A stretch of 37,732 bases of DNA from Branchiostoma floridae (taxonomy: Eukaryota; Chordata; Leptocardii; Amphioxiformes; Branchiostomatidae): contig NC_049990.1 of assembly GCF_000003815.2 (NCBI RefSeq), positions 14,453,244 through 14,490,975 on the forward strand. The letters run 5' to 3'. A program made the position numbers and the translations under genes. Positions 1 through 10,973 of this stretch are shown here, piece by piece. How positions within the stretch are numbered: position 1 is the stretch's first letter; each line of letters begins with the position of its first letter. The notes beneath the pieces were generated by a model. The model did no database searches and was not told the DNA's origin. It saw nothing but the letters and a program-made list of their open reading frames with translations.

Positions 1-438
1 ACCGGTATGTTTAGACTTAGTATGTCTGTCCTCTGTACATTGCTGCTTTCTTGTATGTATGAGAGGGCCTAACTCGCAAGGTATCTTGGTTGCATTCTCT
101 TCTATACTCATTTCCATTGACTGTGAGAGATTTGCCCCATCTTCCCCATATCCACAGATATTGGGCTCTTCCCGTGTGTTGTTAGCTGCGTTTGTTTCCA
201 GGTTTAGAGCTCCAAATTGAGTACTGGCAAGCAGAGTATCTTCTTGTCTGTTTTTGTCATCTCTCCCGGTTACATCTTCATCATCCCTGTGTCTGTTAGT
301 TTCCTCATGTTCGTGTTTCGACACAAACATCGTAAACTCCTCATAACATGTCTTCATCTCGGTAGGCGAGCTGTCTTTCAGGTGCTGGCCTTTGTCCCGA
401 GGAACATCAGTTGGAGACCCACAACTCGCTGATGCCAT
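1..438 (-). CDS. 5' coding end of an unknown hydrophilic protein, cut by the window edge
   Basis: Reading the minus strand from an ATG at 438, the frame stays open for 146 codons to base 1. The ATG context is good (A at -3, G at +4). The peptide begins MASASCGSPTDVPRDKG and is hydrophilic and acidic, with clusters such as RDDEDVTGRDDKN. It has no signal peptide or membrane segment and I recognise no domain. No in-frame stop or convincing donor is seen before the edge, so this is probably the first coding exon of a gene continuing to the left, transcribed away from gene A. The frame on the opposite strand at 217-432 is a shadow. Compare gene A, whose first coding exon is also a long charged tail without a signal peptide. 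A similar role as a cytoplasmic N-terminal tail is only a guess. Confidence 0.55.
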   Translation of the reverse strand, partial: MASASCGSPTDVPRDKGQHLKDSSPTEMKTCYEEFTMFVSKHEHEETNRHRDDEDVTGRDDKNRQEDTLLASTQFGALNLETNAANNTREEPNICGYGEDGANLSQSMEMSIEENATKIPCELGPLIHTRKQQCTEDRHTKSKHTG

Positions 439-3400
439 GTTAGACCTGTGTTAAATACAGGATACCATAATGTAACCACTTATGATGTAAAAGATCATAA
501 ATTGCTGTACAGCACAATGTGAAAAATACTTTGACATGTAAAAAAAACATAACATGGCTTCGCGTGAATTGGGAAATCTGAGCATCACTGTCAAAATCCA
601 TGATAAGTCGTATGCCGTTTGCTTGCGCACAACATTCCCCGTTAGTTTGAAATCTACAACTACTTTCAAAGAACAAGGCAAACACAATGAAGGCAAACAG
701 GATACGTGCCGTGCTGCTGTCAAGAAAGAGACTTATTATCGTTTCGGAATCTGAATGAAGGTGTTAGAAAGGAGAGTGAAATATTATACTTCATAGATAA
801 CTAGACCATTAGTGAGATACTTCTGCCACTAGCTTTTTGAAAGTTTCTCTCAGGAAAATAAAACTGCAACCATTAACGTGACCTGTGTCACATAACGGTC
901 CTGCCAGCTGTCATGCAGAAGACACCTGACACTCATGCGGAATATACCACTGTTCTGAGCAAGGGGGTGTCATAGTTCAACAATGATGGCAATCCCTAAA
1001 ATTGGTTAGGGAAGTCTCATGTTTCTTCAATACATCACCACATAGTCATCTATTGTGTGCAATAAAGATACACATACTAAGACATTAGAAAGATGCTAAT
1101 AAACAACAACGAAAAATAACCAAAAAACAATACTGCCTTGAAAGGCTAAACCTCCTCGACAGAGATAATTCACCATTTTTGCACAACCAGTCACCATCAT
1201 TTGGTACCACGAGACACCAGAAGGTGATGATAAGACAAAAATTTTGCATCAAGAACTTACTAATAGATACTTCATGTAAGAAGGTGAATTCGCAGCTCTG
1301 AAACCATTGAAAGTTTGCGTTCAGTTTCTCCCTGAAATGAGTGTTACTAGTACTCATGTCCCCGAGCAGGACGCTATTATAAGTCCCAGGAATAACCTCA
1401 CACAAATAGCGCGAGTAAAGTAACAACAAAGATTATATTACTTTAGAACGTGGCATAAGGTCATTACCTACCAGATTCTATGCTGAAACTATTGAAGCAC
1501 CTGTAAAAATGACCAAAACTGTATTCAAAGAGTTGAGCAAATGCACTCGGCTGCAAACAAAATGGCGGAGGGTTGACGCATCTGACCAAATGTCAGAGGG
1601 TAAATAAGTCCGCCTGATTACCCACATAAGTCTTTACTGAACAGTTCATCGGTAAAAGACTTGCATTGCGTTTAGTTGGGTTTACCATTGAAGCAGAATA
1701 TGGTGCAGACCTCATATCATCAATGTTGGATTGGTATCGTTAATATTCTATTTTTCTTCACGCCGATTTTATACTTATTTTTCATTAACTGTTTGGCGAA
1801 AATATATGTCAGTAGTATATCATCCTATGCCACGTTCCGTTTTATGCGGTACTGACTTTGCCTGGGCTGGTTTCGTTTAGGTAGAAAGCGTTATAGTTTT
1901 TCTTGCTTGGTCATACTTTCATTTCTTTGAACGGTGGCGCAATGATTTTTGTCGTACGAATTCCTGAAGATGACGTGTTCCCCATGTTGTGAAGAGGTTA
2001 ATAATCAGATTACGCCATCTCGGTAAAGATCGCACAAATATTTTGTGGTGGACAGACTAAGTTGAATAGGTTAATTATAAGCACACCGCTGAGGGTGTTT
2101 ACTCTACAGGGACTATGGACACTACTTTGGGTATGGAGACTACTGAGAATAAAAACACTACCGGGGGATAAAGACTGCAGTCATTCACTAACAACTCAGA
2201 TATACACTAAAGTTGATTTATTAAAAATATTTTTAATCAAATATTGGTATCACTGATACTGTCATGTCTATTCAGCACACAATAATAGTGTAGCCTTTAA
2301 GTACAGGAGCCAGGTCCTGATAAAATCGTTGCACATTCATTTTACAGAAAATTGTGTCTTATAGGGTCTTTGCTTAATCACCCAACATGATTTTTAGGCT
2401 CAAATTGTGGTATCACTTTTTTGGCAAGCAAAACATAACATGTAGAACACTTATTCTGAATAGGCGAGATTTTTTTTTTCAACGGGAAGGGGCAAACAAG
2501 TAAACTTAATTTTTTTTTTCATTTAAATTTAATTGGCAAATAAAACTTTTCATGGGGTTACAAAAATATATTTATTTCCTCAAATATTGCTTTAGTCCAA
2601 AATTATGGGTCCTAAATATTTTTGGTAAAAAGAAATGAACCGTTTACTTTACAAAACATGGCAATTATTTCAGAGTCTTGCGTTGTATTTTTTAATGGCC
2701 TTAACATTTTCCCTATCTTAAACTTAAAATAATAAAAATCCGTATTTTTCTATAAAAAATATGAGCGTTTAAATAAATACCTACCCTCGAGGCTTTTGTC
2801 GGAAAAGCGCTGCTAGGGACAGTCTATAAGGCATTCACCCATAGATCCAACCCCTAAACCATAGTTTTATTGAGTTTTGTTTTATAACCTTAGCTCTCAA
2901 AACATGGGTAAGCTATATTGACAAGGTCATTGCAAAGGAGATCGCTACGATCAACAAGGTGTGTATCCTGCTGGGCACATTTCCGTCTGCTTTTCTTCTC
3001 ACTTGGATTTTGACGTCTTTCACAACTAAGGTAACATATTTGAAGCTGTCAACGAGCCAAACCAAGGACACCATGATCATGTATTGCATAACCCCCAGTG
3101 AATAATCGCTGTGCCGTCCACACTTCGATATAGTCCGCTTGCTTTCTTACTAAGTCATTGTGGACTTCACAGCCGAGGGCGCAATTGAGGATTTCCACTT
3201 ATTTCAGTATGAACAAACCACAGTGATGCAATAAAGTACGATGCCTAACTAAGACAAACGAAGAACCAATATGATGTCCCACAACGGCGGAATTCCTGTC
3301 AGCACTGTCCTTGAGACCACCGTGAACGTCGCCGAATCTTCGGTAATCTTTGAAAAATTTGTGATACATAGAAGATATTTGTGGTTACCATCCTTCTGAA

Positions 3401-4069
3401 AAACATACTGGAATATTTTCTAATAACATTTTGATGCTATGTCATGACCACTACGACCAGTGTTGTTACAGGCCGTGAGAGACACTGAGTGAGTGCAATG
3501 GGATAAGATGACTGAACTTGCAGGCAACAGTTGCAAATGGGCAGTATCGCGTTACACAAGACGGCGGGAACAAGTTTTAGAGGTGGTCTATGTTGTAAAA
3601 TGCAACAGATGACTCATTACTTGTGATGTTTCGTTATTATGTGCATTGAATATGACAGAAAAAAACAGAATTTACAGCGTGTCCTCATTTTCACTCTTTT
3701 TTTTTTTAATTTTTGAAAAATACAGTATACATGAAAAAAGCACTACAATTAAGATACTCTTTGTAAAAATATGCCAGTGGCATTTCGGTGGAATGGTCGG
3801 AGTGCGTAGTGATATTTCACTCCCCTTTCAAATATAACTCGTATTGCTATGACAAGACTTGTGGAATAACTTTTACTTTCGAAGTAAGATTTAGGCCACG
3901 GCAAGTAAATTTCATGAAATAACACTAGCGCTCATTAATTTTCACCTGGTTTTGGAGAGAAACAAATCTCTTTTCGGGGATGTTCAGGGATTTTAATTGT
4001 AGAAACGACATTTCTGAGGTAGCCATAACTATAGTTGCAAAAGTAAAACTTGGCAGTCAAGTATAACAT
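439..4069. other. non-coding stretch, no gene recognised
   Basis: No open frame here has recognisable protein character or joins its neighbours through splice sites. The sequence is AT-rich around 2450-2770, with T and A runs. On the minus strand at about 3080-3260 a frame is open for some 45 codons (it includes ADYIEVWTAQRLFTGGYAIH) and looks protein-like, but it has stops on both sides and I cannot name it. It may be a relic of a mobile element. Confidence 0.4.
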
Positions 4070-5130
4070 TTGCAATGCCACCGGAATTCAGACCCAACCA
4101 ACCAGCGTGGCAGACATGACGCTTGCAAGTCAATCGTAACTGATTGTCTGTTCAAGCTTTTGTTGTACATAGTAACCGGTGGACATGACAATACACCTAA
4201 TGATCAAGAAAGGAGGACATTGATGTTGGCCATGATATCATGCACTGTGCAAGCCAATAAAGAATAAAGACGCCAAGGCACATTTAGGGCTAAATGAACG
4301 GCACCTGGCACGAACCAAGCAGCTGTTAACGATCATGAACAGAATGGAGCACTGCGCGTCATATGGCGAAATAGAAGTAGTGGCCACTAGCCTTACAGCA
4401 GTATGTATTGCTAAGGCTTCTATAGTATACAGAGACCTCTTGCCTTCAAATATTATATGCCAGGAACATTTGTTCAAACGACAGCTGACACCAAAGAATT
4501 TAGTGAGGAAACGTTGTACATAGAGAACACTACAAATGCAACCACACTCGCACTGTTCCATCAAGGCACCTATTGACCAGTATTCAGAAGCCGGACACTA
4601 GGAGACCATTTAGTCAAGAAAAAAATCGTTAACGTACTCCTGCGCAACAGACATGCTGGATATTAGTGCGTCTTGAAAAAGACCAGCAGTCACCACTTTC
4701 CTTAACAAAGTAGGGAAGCTTATTAGATGACAAGAAGACCAGGACAATATCTGTGCCACAGCTATAGTCAACATGGACTGGGTGCTGAAGTAATTGCTGC
4801 TAACATAGCTTTTAGATGTAGTCCTTGACCGAAACAGACACGATCAGTCGATTCTTGGCTGGAGCGAGGTCAGCACCGCCGTCACCTCTACTGTCTTACC
4901 ACACATGCTTAGTACAGGGATCGGTTACTATCCCATGATTGAAGGATCTCTGACAGAATACAGCACAATATACACTGTCATGAAGCAAGTTCAGGCCACG
5001 ATGTAACACCTCGACCAGGAAGACAGCGTGATAACGTTTGCCCTTGCCATCTTCTCTATGGCAAAAGAGATTTAATGGCGGCACCCTGAAGAGTTCTCTG
5101 TCATCCGCCATGGAAGCTTTCATGGGGCCG
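4070..5130 (+). pseudogene. decayed copy of a repetitive invertebrate ORF, probably transposon-associated
   Basis: Successive plus-strand frames give fragments in a sensible protein order, interrupted by stops and frameshifts. The fragments are LYIVTGGHDN and LMLAMISCTVQANKE (ending about 4267), LARTKQLLTIMNRMEHCASY (about 4310-4370), EETLYIENTTNATTLALFH (about 4503-4557), then TGIGYYPMIEGSLTEYSTIY (about 4918-4977) followed by VMKQVQATM-stop-HLDQEDSVITF and MAKEI-stop-WRHPEEF up to about 5110. From memory, these resemble a large uncharacterised protein family that is multicopy in cnidarian, sponge and lancelet genomes. I cannot confirm the family name or enzymatic role. The in-frame stops at 5005 and 5072 and the frame changes show it is dead. 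A G/T homopolymer stretch and an assembly gap follow it. Confidence 0.6.
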
Positions 5131-5324
5131 GGGGGTGTGTTTTTTTTTTTGGGGGGGGGGGGGGGGGTCCGGGGGAGATCCCATCATCCGACGATTCCCG
5201 GAACATCAATGCAGCGAATCATCTATCTGAAGAAGGGCGGAGTACTTGACCGAAATTTTATGATGAGTCTTTCTTTCGCTGTGTAGGAACAGAGTTTATA
5301 ATTTAAACTATTTTTTGGGGGAGC
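5131..5324. repeat. low-complexity G and T runs before an assembly gap
   Basis: A run of T followed by about 17 G (about 5139-5167) and more G-rich sequence leads into the gap at 5325. Base accuracy is likely poor here. No gene is supported. Confidence 0.6.
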
Positions 5325-5424
5325 NNNNNNNNNNNNNNNNNNNNNNNNNNNNNNNNNNNNNNNNNNNNNNNNNNNNNNNNNNNNNNNNNNNNNNNNNNNN
5401 NNNNNNNNNNNNNNNNNNNNNNNN
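5325..5424. other. assembly gap (100 N)
   Basis: Exactly 100 N. This is a conventional placeholder, so the true length is unknown. Confidence 0.98.
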
Positions 5425-5833
5425 AAAAACTAAAGTTTTACCAATATGTTTGACAGAAATTATTTCGCACCAAACAATCGTATAGTTTCCGGCACGTTTC
5501 GAGTATGCTTTACACGATTTCCGCTGACTTGTGAATGCTTTCCTGCGGGATTGTGAATAACATTTTGTTTATATACTGTTAGTTACGGTCCTTTCATAGA
5601 CAACCTTAATCCTTATTGCCTTTGTGGAAGCGCTGTGGGGGGACTACAAGCTTTGCAGCGTATTTTTCTTAGCAGGCCTGAGAACCTTTCCGGTGTAAAG
5701 CCTCGCCACGATGTGTTTAAAAGGGCGCGTATGACGCCATCCTACCTCTCAACAACCTATACCAATAACTTAGCAATTTTAATTTGACTGGTGGAGTAAA
5801 AAAAAAGAAATTTAGAAATAATGATCACATTCA

Positions 5834-6026
5834 TATTGGTCTGAGAACTGGGAGACAATAATAATATTTTCGCAGAAATTTTACTCCAATACTTTTCAAT
5901 TAATTTCTGTCTGATAAGCTGACCTATTTTCTTGTATAAGGTCTAGACAATTATTTGTTTTCAGTTAGGGCTTAAACATCAGCGCAATCACCACCACTTA
6001 TCTTGTTTTCGTCGACGTTTCTAACG
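5834..6026 (+). promoter_or_regulatory. promoter-proximal block of gene A, duplicated at 11533-11722
   Basis: This block shares several collinear stretches with 11533-11722: TTGGTCTGAGA near its start, then GACCTATTTTCT, AAGGTCT-AGACAATTA, ATCACC-CCAC and CGTCGACGTTT at its end. It lies immediately upstream of the probable non-coding first exon of gene A. The block is therefore either the proximal promoter of this gene, copied with a former tandem paralogue, or a dispersed repeat used as a promoter. No clear TATA box is seen. Function is inferred from position only. Confidence 0.45.
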
Positions 6027-6122
6027 GGAAGCCAGCAGCCTTCCGAAAACTCGACGCCCCGCGAGAAGCTGTTGCTGTTTCTGAACAAGACCACTGACTA
6101 GCTTGCTGAGTTTGCACACCAG
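6008..6122 (+). other. probable non-coding first exon (5' UTR) of gene A
   Basis: The sequence ends with a strong donor (CACCAG|GTAAGA, intron from 6123). A matching acceptor lies at 6553-6554 (CACCGTCAG), 20 bases before the start codon of gene A. The left edge is not visible; transcription may start near the CGTCGACGTTT motif at 6011-6021. Transcript data would be needed to confirm the exon. Confidence 0.45.
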
Positions 6123-6574
6123 GTAAGAAATCGGGAGACGTTTATCACTATTACGTGACAGACCCCTGAAAAGACAAGGTTTTACAATTCTTATATGATG
6201 ATTATAGGACATGTTAATGCATGTGGCCATCGCTGCAATTTATTAGTATGTTTCTTATAGAGATAACAGCTAATCCATTTACAAACAATCCATAATTTAC
6301 AATTTGAACTGTTACAGTTTAACGTTATTAGCGACAAAAATATGATTAAGATCAATTTTCAAACAGAAAGGAGTTTATTAGCAAAATGACAGGAAAATTA
6401 CGTATCGTAAATCAAGTAAATTATTACTAGAAAATTATCATTTATCGTATGATGAGCGAAGATTTAGTTCCAATATAACTGACGCAGAAATAACGTAGCA
6501 CAAAGTGTTTTTGTTGTTTTAGTCTCAGAGTCGTTACTTTTTCTGCACCGTCAGGTATCTCTCTATTGAAGACA

Positions 6575-7397
6575 ATGATGCAGCAAAGTAACATCCCGAC
6601 TCAGGCAACTCGTAGAGTTGTAGCGCCCGGTCCTACTGTAGAGCCGCAATCCATACAGACAAAGTCATCGGACGTCCACGTTGATTACAAGCCAGGAACA
6701 GACACTGCAGTGTCTGAGAATGTGTATGGGAATGATGTTGATGATGTGGCTGAAAATGTATATGAAAATGATGATGATTTGGCTGAAAATGTATATGAAA
6801 ATGATGTTGATTTTGCTGAAAATGTGTATGAAAATGATGATGATGTGGCTGAAGATGTATATAAAAGTGAGGATGGTGTGGCTGAAGATGTATATGCAAA
6901 TGATGATAGTATGGTTGTAGATGTATATAAAAATGATAACAATGTAGCTGAAGTTGTACTTCTACATAACAATGAAGTCTATGAGGCTAAAGATGCACAT
7001 GGAAATGATGTTGAGGTTACTGAAAATGTATATGAAAATGATGATGAGGCTGAAGATGTATATGAAAATGATAATGTCGCTGAAGATGTATATGAAAATA
7101 ATGATGATTTGGTTGATGATGTACAGCAAAATGCTAATGATGTGACTGAAGATGTATATGAAAACTGTAACGATATGACTAAAGATGTCTATGAAAATGA
7201 CATAACTGAAAATGTATCTAAAAATGGTGATGACGTTGCTGAAAATGCATATGAAAACGATGATGATCTGGCTGAAGGTGTTTATGAAAATGATAATGAT
7301 GTAGATGAAGATATATATGAAAATAACGATGTTGTTGATAACCAGCATGTGTACATGGATTTAAACGAACCAACTGAGAGCACAAACCCTCCATCAG
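6575..7397 (+). CDS. gene A coding exon 1: cytoplasmic acidic Tyr-repeat tail
   Basis: This exon has 274 codons plus one base, ending at the strong donor TCAG|GTGAGT. After about 45 unique residues come about 18 diverged units of 10-12 residues. Eleven units carry Y-E-N, and three more carry YGN, YAN and YKN. Two units have lost the tyrosine (VQQN, VSKN) and two have YKS or YEA. The array closes with HVYMDLNEP. Frames open on the other strand here are products of the 33-bp repeat. The unspliced frame would run to a stop at 7465, but the donor and the phase match to the next exon favour splicing. Confidence 0.8.
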
Positions 7398-10300
7398 GTG
7401 AGTCTCAATTAACTTTGGACCCAAAAAATGATTATATAGTTATGTTTCAGAATATCAAAAAGTAGATTTGAAATTTTGGAATCTTAGAAATAAATTTCAA
7501 ATAAAATTTAAGAGTTCAACAGTTCTACCCAATTAAAAATGGAAGTTTGTAAATGTCTGAATTCAGTTAAAGTTGGCAACATCTTGAATGCAACTATAAA
7601 ATGCCTAATTGGAAAAAATCGCAACATTATCTTAATTGTTATTAGAACATGTCCTTACTACTAGGACCTTTGTCCAATTGGTAAATTTATATTGTTGCCT
7701 CCATAAATGTAGCTGCTAACTAGCCTCTATTCAATGCTACCAGTATTCTAAGATTTTACAGCTGAGCAGTAGTGTTGTTTGTGTTTGGAGCTGGCAGTCA
7801 GACATAATCTATTGCAATTCGGATGGGTGTGTGAATTGCCCTCCCTTCAACCACTTTACTGATCCGGGTAAAAGAAATGCATTATATCAAAACCAAAACA
7901 TGTTAAATAACGACAGAAAGTTTCATACTATTTTGGAATACGTTGGGATATATTTAGAAATTTAAAAAAAGCTTGCCATTCAAAACAGTTATTTAGTTAT
8001 GTTATTACAAAAGTTTCTAGAATATTTAAGGCAACACGCACCTATGTCGTAATGTGAAATCGACATAATCCCTTCAAGTTTTAGCTTCGCTTGAATCATC
8101 TTATGAAAGCTAGATTTTTTTCCGATAAATGTACAAATGTTAAAATGACCGGTTGCACATGTAGAAAGCTCCCTTTGTGTATTGAATGTCTAGAAAATCT
8201 ATCCATTTGTTTTTATCTTCTGTTGTCTTCTTATTAAATCCATGCATCTTCATTAGTTGCCCTGTGGCCCCGTATTGAAGTAGTAAAAGTCTTTATTATT
8301 TTTGGTTTACATCTTGTTTTCTAAGCAAGCACTCATTCAATTAACAAATTTGATTAAAACCCGTATTTACATATCTTTTTGCACCCTTACCTGGCCGATC
8401 TGTCTAAGAATATATCAAATTTAATAATAATAGATTCATTTCTCTTACATTATTGTTCTTTGATGTTTTTTTAGAAGCAAAGCTGCGATAACATTTTTTA
8501 GTTGTATGCATTTAATGCCACGGTATTGACGGGAAGCAATACAGGATCTGTATCATTCTATTATTTTTGGAAGCTAGATACAATACGCACAACCGATGGT
8601 TGGCTAAAAACCTTATTGGCGTTGTGAGTTTATTGTTGGCTTATATGGAAAATCGTTGTTTTGTTGGTTTTTTCTTGAAATTTATATGGCTTTTTAAAGA
8701 TGCCTTATATTTTTTAATAATGCTGTTATGTACGGTGATTTGGAAAGCAACATATTTAATGAAAAACATATTAATGTCTGCTACCATGTGATCATTTCCA
8801 TAAGTCTACACTCTATCAATTGCTACAGATGGGGGACCTGCACCTCGTGGCCCTATGTGTCCTTTTCACCCATGTGCCCAATTGGTTTGTGCAGTCATCA
8901 TGGCAACCGCTGCAGTAGCAATCATTCTGACAGGAGTCTTAATTGCTGTACCCTTGGAATCCCGTACGCCCAACCTTCCGTATCCTACAACGCATAACGA
9001 GGTAAAGAGTAACATTTCTGTCTGCACTACCTTGCCTTGCTTTATACACAGTGGTGCCCTATACATGGCCGTCAGCAATTCTGAAAGGTTCGAGATACTC
9101 GCATTGAGGACAATGGACAGTTTAGACAAATATAGAAAAATCAACAAATGAATCATGTTGTGAGTTTACGTCGACACGTAAAACGGTATAAAAAATGACT
9201 GAAGAAGCCAACCCAAATTGTGCCTTTAATTTGTCTGGTATATTTTTTTTTCAATCAAAGGCAGCCATTTTTTTTTCTGTTTAACCATTAGGATACGTCT
9301 CTGTTACAGACAACAGTCGCAAGCACGACTCAAATCAAGATGGAAAACTCCTCAGCAACTACAGCAAACTCTGTTGAATTAGCACCTACCTACAGTGTGA
9401 GTATACGATGTTGTTTATTTTCAGCAATAACGCAAGGAAGGACGGTAATGTTCTTTCAAAAACGACAAAGTGTAAATTTCATGGATAAAAATAGATTTTT
9501 GTATTTAAAAATTTCTTAAGTTAAAAGAACAGTAAATAGAAGAAAATGTCGGTCTCTAAACTAACAGTTTTTATTGTCAAAGAGCCCGATTATTTGAAGA
9601 ATTACTTTGGTCTTTTTTTTTCTTTTTGATTTGACTCTGGTTCCAAAGACCTGACAAAAATACCTAAACTAATATATGTGTTGCTTTAATAGGTTTTCTC
9701 ATCGGCCACATACACTGGCGCGGTTAAGACGACTGTTGAATATGTCACAACAAGAAAGAACTTACGCACCTCTATCAGCCAGGAAGGTAAATGTACACAT
9801 ATTTTTGGTACAATGTTATGTGTGATGTATTTGTTTCAATAAAAAGAAAATAAGAAAGAAAATTGATAAAAAAAGAAAATTAAAAACTGAAATACAGTTA
9901 GCGACCAAATAATTATTTGACTTTTTGGGTAACGTTAACTTCTTTCTTCATGATTTGTTCAAGTCCTGACGCACTCTGTTTTAATAGTGTTCATGGTGCT
10001 TTGTTTCGTCTTAGGCACAAAGGAAGATGGTGGAAAACGCCACGTCATCACTTTCGGAGGGCGAGGATCGACACCGGGAATGTTCTCTCGTCTAGGTGGA
10101 GTTGTTGTGTCTTCTAGGAACGAGATATTTGTACTTGATCGTGACAACTATCGAGTCCAAGTATTTAACATGAATGGGGTTTACATTCGTCATTTCTTGA
10201 CAAGTGTTCCCGGGAAACCTGGTAGTAATGTGATTCCAGAGGATATCTCAATTGACGGCAATGATAACCTGTGGGTAGTGGGCAAGTTGGTGTTTGTTGG

Positions 10301-10905
10301 CTCCTATGTTGTACAATACAACAGGGATGGTAGAGCTTTGGCTAGGTTTGGGGTTCCAAACAGTATGGCCTGTCGTGGGATTGCGGTGGATTTACAAAGT
10401 AACCACATTCTTGTCGCGAGATTCGACATGAGTAGCTGTAAGATTGCCATATACCATTCGAACGGCAAGATTGTAAGGAAGCTTCAGTTAGAGAGTTCAT
10501 GTTCATCATCGATTGCCGTTAACAGGGATGGGGCCATTTTTACGCTAGCAAATAACTTTGTTCACGTTTTTAACCAAATAGGACATCTTCTGTTCAAATT
10601 TGGGGGCGAGAGCAGAGGTGATGGCGGGCTGATATATCCCCAGGGTATCTGTACAGACATTTCTGGCCATATCTTGGTGGCAAATCGAGGAAACTGGCAT
10701 GAGAAGGGTTGGGTGTCAATGTTTACAAGTCGAGGAAAATTTCTTCGCAAAGTGGCAACTGGACTTAAAATGGCATATCGAATTGCTGTAGGACAAGAAG
10801 GACTGNNNNNNNNNNNNNNNNNNNNNNNNNNNNNNNNNNNNNNNNNNNNNNNNNNNNNNNNNNNNNNNNNNNNNNNNNNNNNNNNNNNNNNNNNNNNNNN
10901 NNNNN
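6575..10905 (+). CDS. gene A: type II membrane protein with tandem YxN array and NHL beta-propeller (5 coding exons, 3' end in gap)
   Basis: Exons 6575-7397, 8829-9001, 9292-9396, 9693-9786 and 10015-10805 join in frame through GT/AG introns and give 662 residues before the gap. ATGs at 6575 and 6578 are the first in-frame starts after the acceptor at 6554. No signal peptide is seen. Residues about 48-254 are acidic units of roughly 11 residues, typically DVAENVYEND. A single hydrophobic segment lies at about 292-315. Residues about 316-407 form a Ser/Thr-rich stalk with an NSS sequon. From about 408 the protein has NHL-type blades; the first contains FGGRGSTPGMF and LDRDNYRVQVF. Five blades and the start of a sixth are visible. 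NHL propellers bind protein or RNA; here the fold should lie outside the cell and the Tyr-rich tail inside. Orientation is inferred from the missing signal peptide. TRIM-NHL proteins were considered, but there is no RING, B-box or coiled coil. The function is unknown, most plausibly receptor-like. Confidence 0.8.
7398..8828 (+). other. intron 1 (within the coding region) of gene A
   Basis: AT-rich intron running from GTGAGT at 7398 to CTACAG at 8828. I see no gene or mobile element in it. Confidence 0.6.
8829..9001 (+). CDS. gene A exon 2: membrane-spanning segment
   Basis: The exon starts with two bases completing a codon from exon 1 and ends in phase 0 before GTAAAG. It encodes a Pro/Cys-rich juxtamembrane piece (GPMCPFHPCAQ), then a hydrophobic helix of about 24 residues beginning LVCAVIMATAAVAI. 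A charged and Pro-rich exit (PLESRTPNLPYP) follows. Confidence 0.8.
9292..9396 (+). CDS. gene A exon 3: Ser/Thr-rich stalk
   Basis: A 35-codon phase 0-0 exon between ACCATTAG and GTGAGT. It encodes a Thr/Ser/Ala-rich peptide with one N-glycosylation sequon (ENSSATTANS), as expected of an extracellular stalk. Confidence 0.7.
9693..9786 (+). CDS. gene A exon 4: stalk
   Basis: 31 codons plus one base, between TTTAATAG and GTAAAT, encoding a Thr-rich, basic peptide (VEYVTTRKNLRTS). Phase agrees with exons 3 and 5. Confidence 0.65.
10015..10805 (+). CDS. gene A exon 5: NHL-repeat beta-propeller (truncated by gap)
   Basis: The acceptor GTCTTAG at 10008-10014 is followed by GTKEDGGKRHVITFGGRG. Blades begin roughly at ITFGG, then at the segments containing PEDISIDGNDNLWVV, CRGIAVDLQSNHILVA, SIAVNRDGAIFTLA and PQGICTDISGHILVANRG, and then MAYRIAVGQEG just before the gap. 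The usual closing strands of blade six are missing. After the gap one frame reads IWIGSLYGWV then a stop, but that cannot be tied to the exon. In the first listed frame the stop comes at 10914. Confidence 0.85.
10806..10905. other. assembly gap (100 N) inside the last exon of gene A
   Basis: The placeholder gap removes the end of blade six and probably the stop codon. The sequence resumes one short stretch before a transposon end. Confidence 0.98.
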
Positions 10906-10973
10906 GATTTGGATAGGATCTCTGTATGGCTGGGTGTAAAGGAAGGCAATGTGAAAATAAATAGCGCACAGTC

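Noticed and set aside
1085-1429. 114-codon minus-strand ORF
   Set aside because: It has no recognisable domain and no splice links, and its base composition matches the surrounding non-coding DNA.
6633-7424. His-rich and Ile/Phe-rich minus-strand frames over the gene A Tyr repeat
   Set aside because: They are reverse frames of the 33-bp GAT/GAA-rich repeat and have no unique sequence of their own.
7398-7465. unspliced continuation of gene A exon 1 to a stop at 7465
   Set aside because: A strong donor at 7398 matches the phase of the membrane-segment exon. Read-through would leave a soluble tail only, though an intron-retained isoform cannot be excluded.
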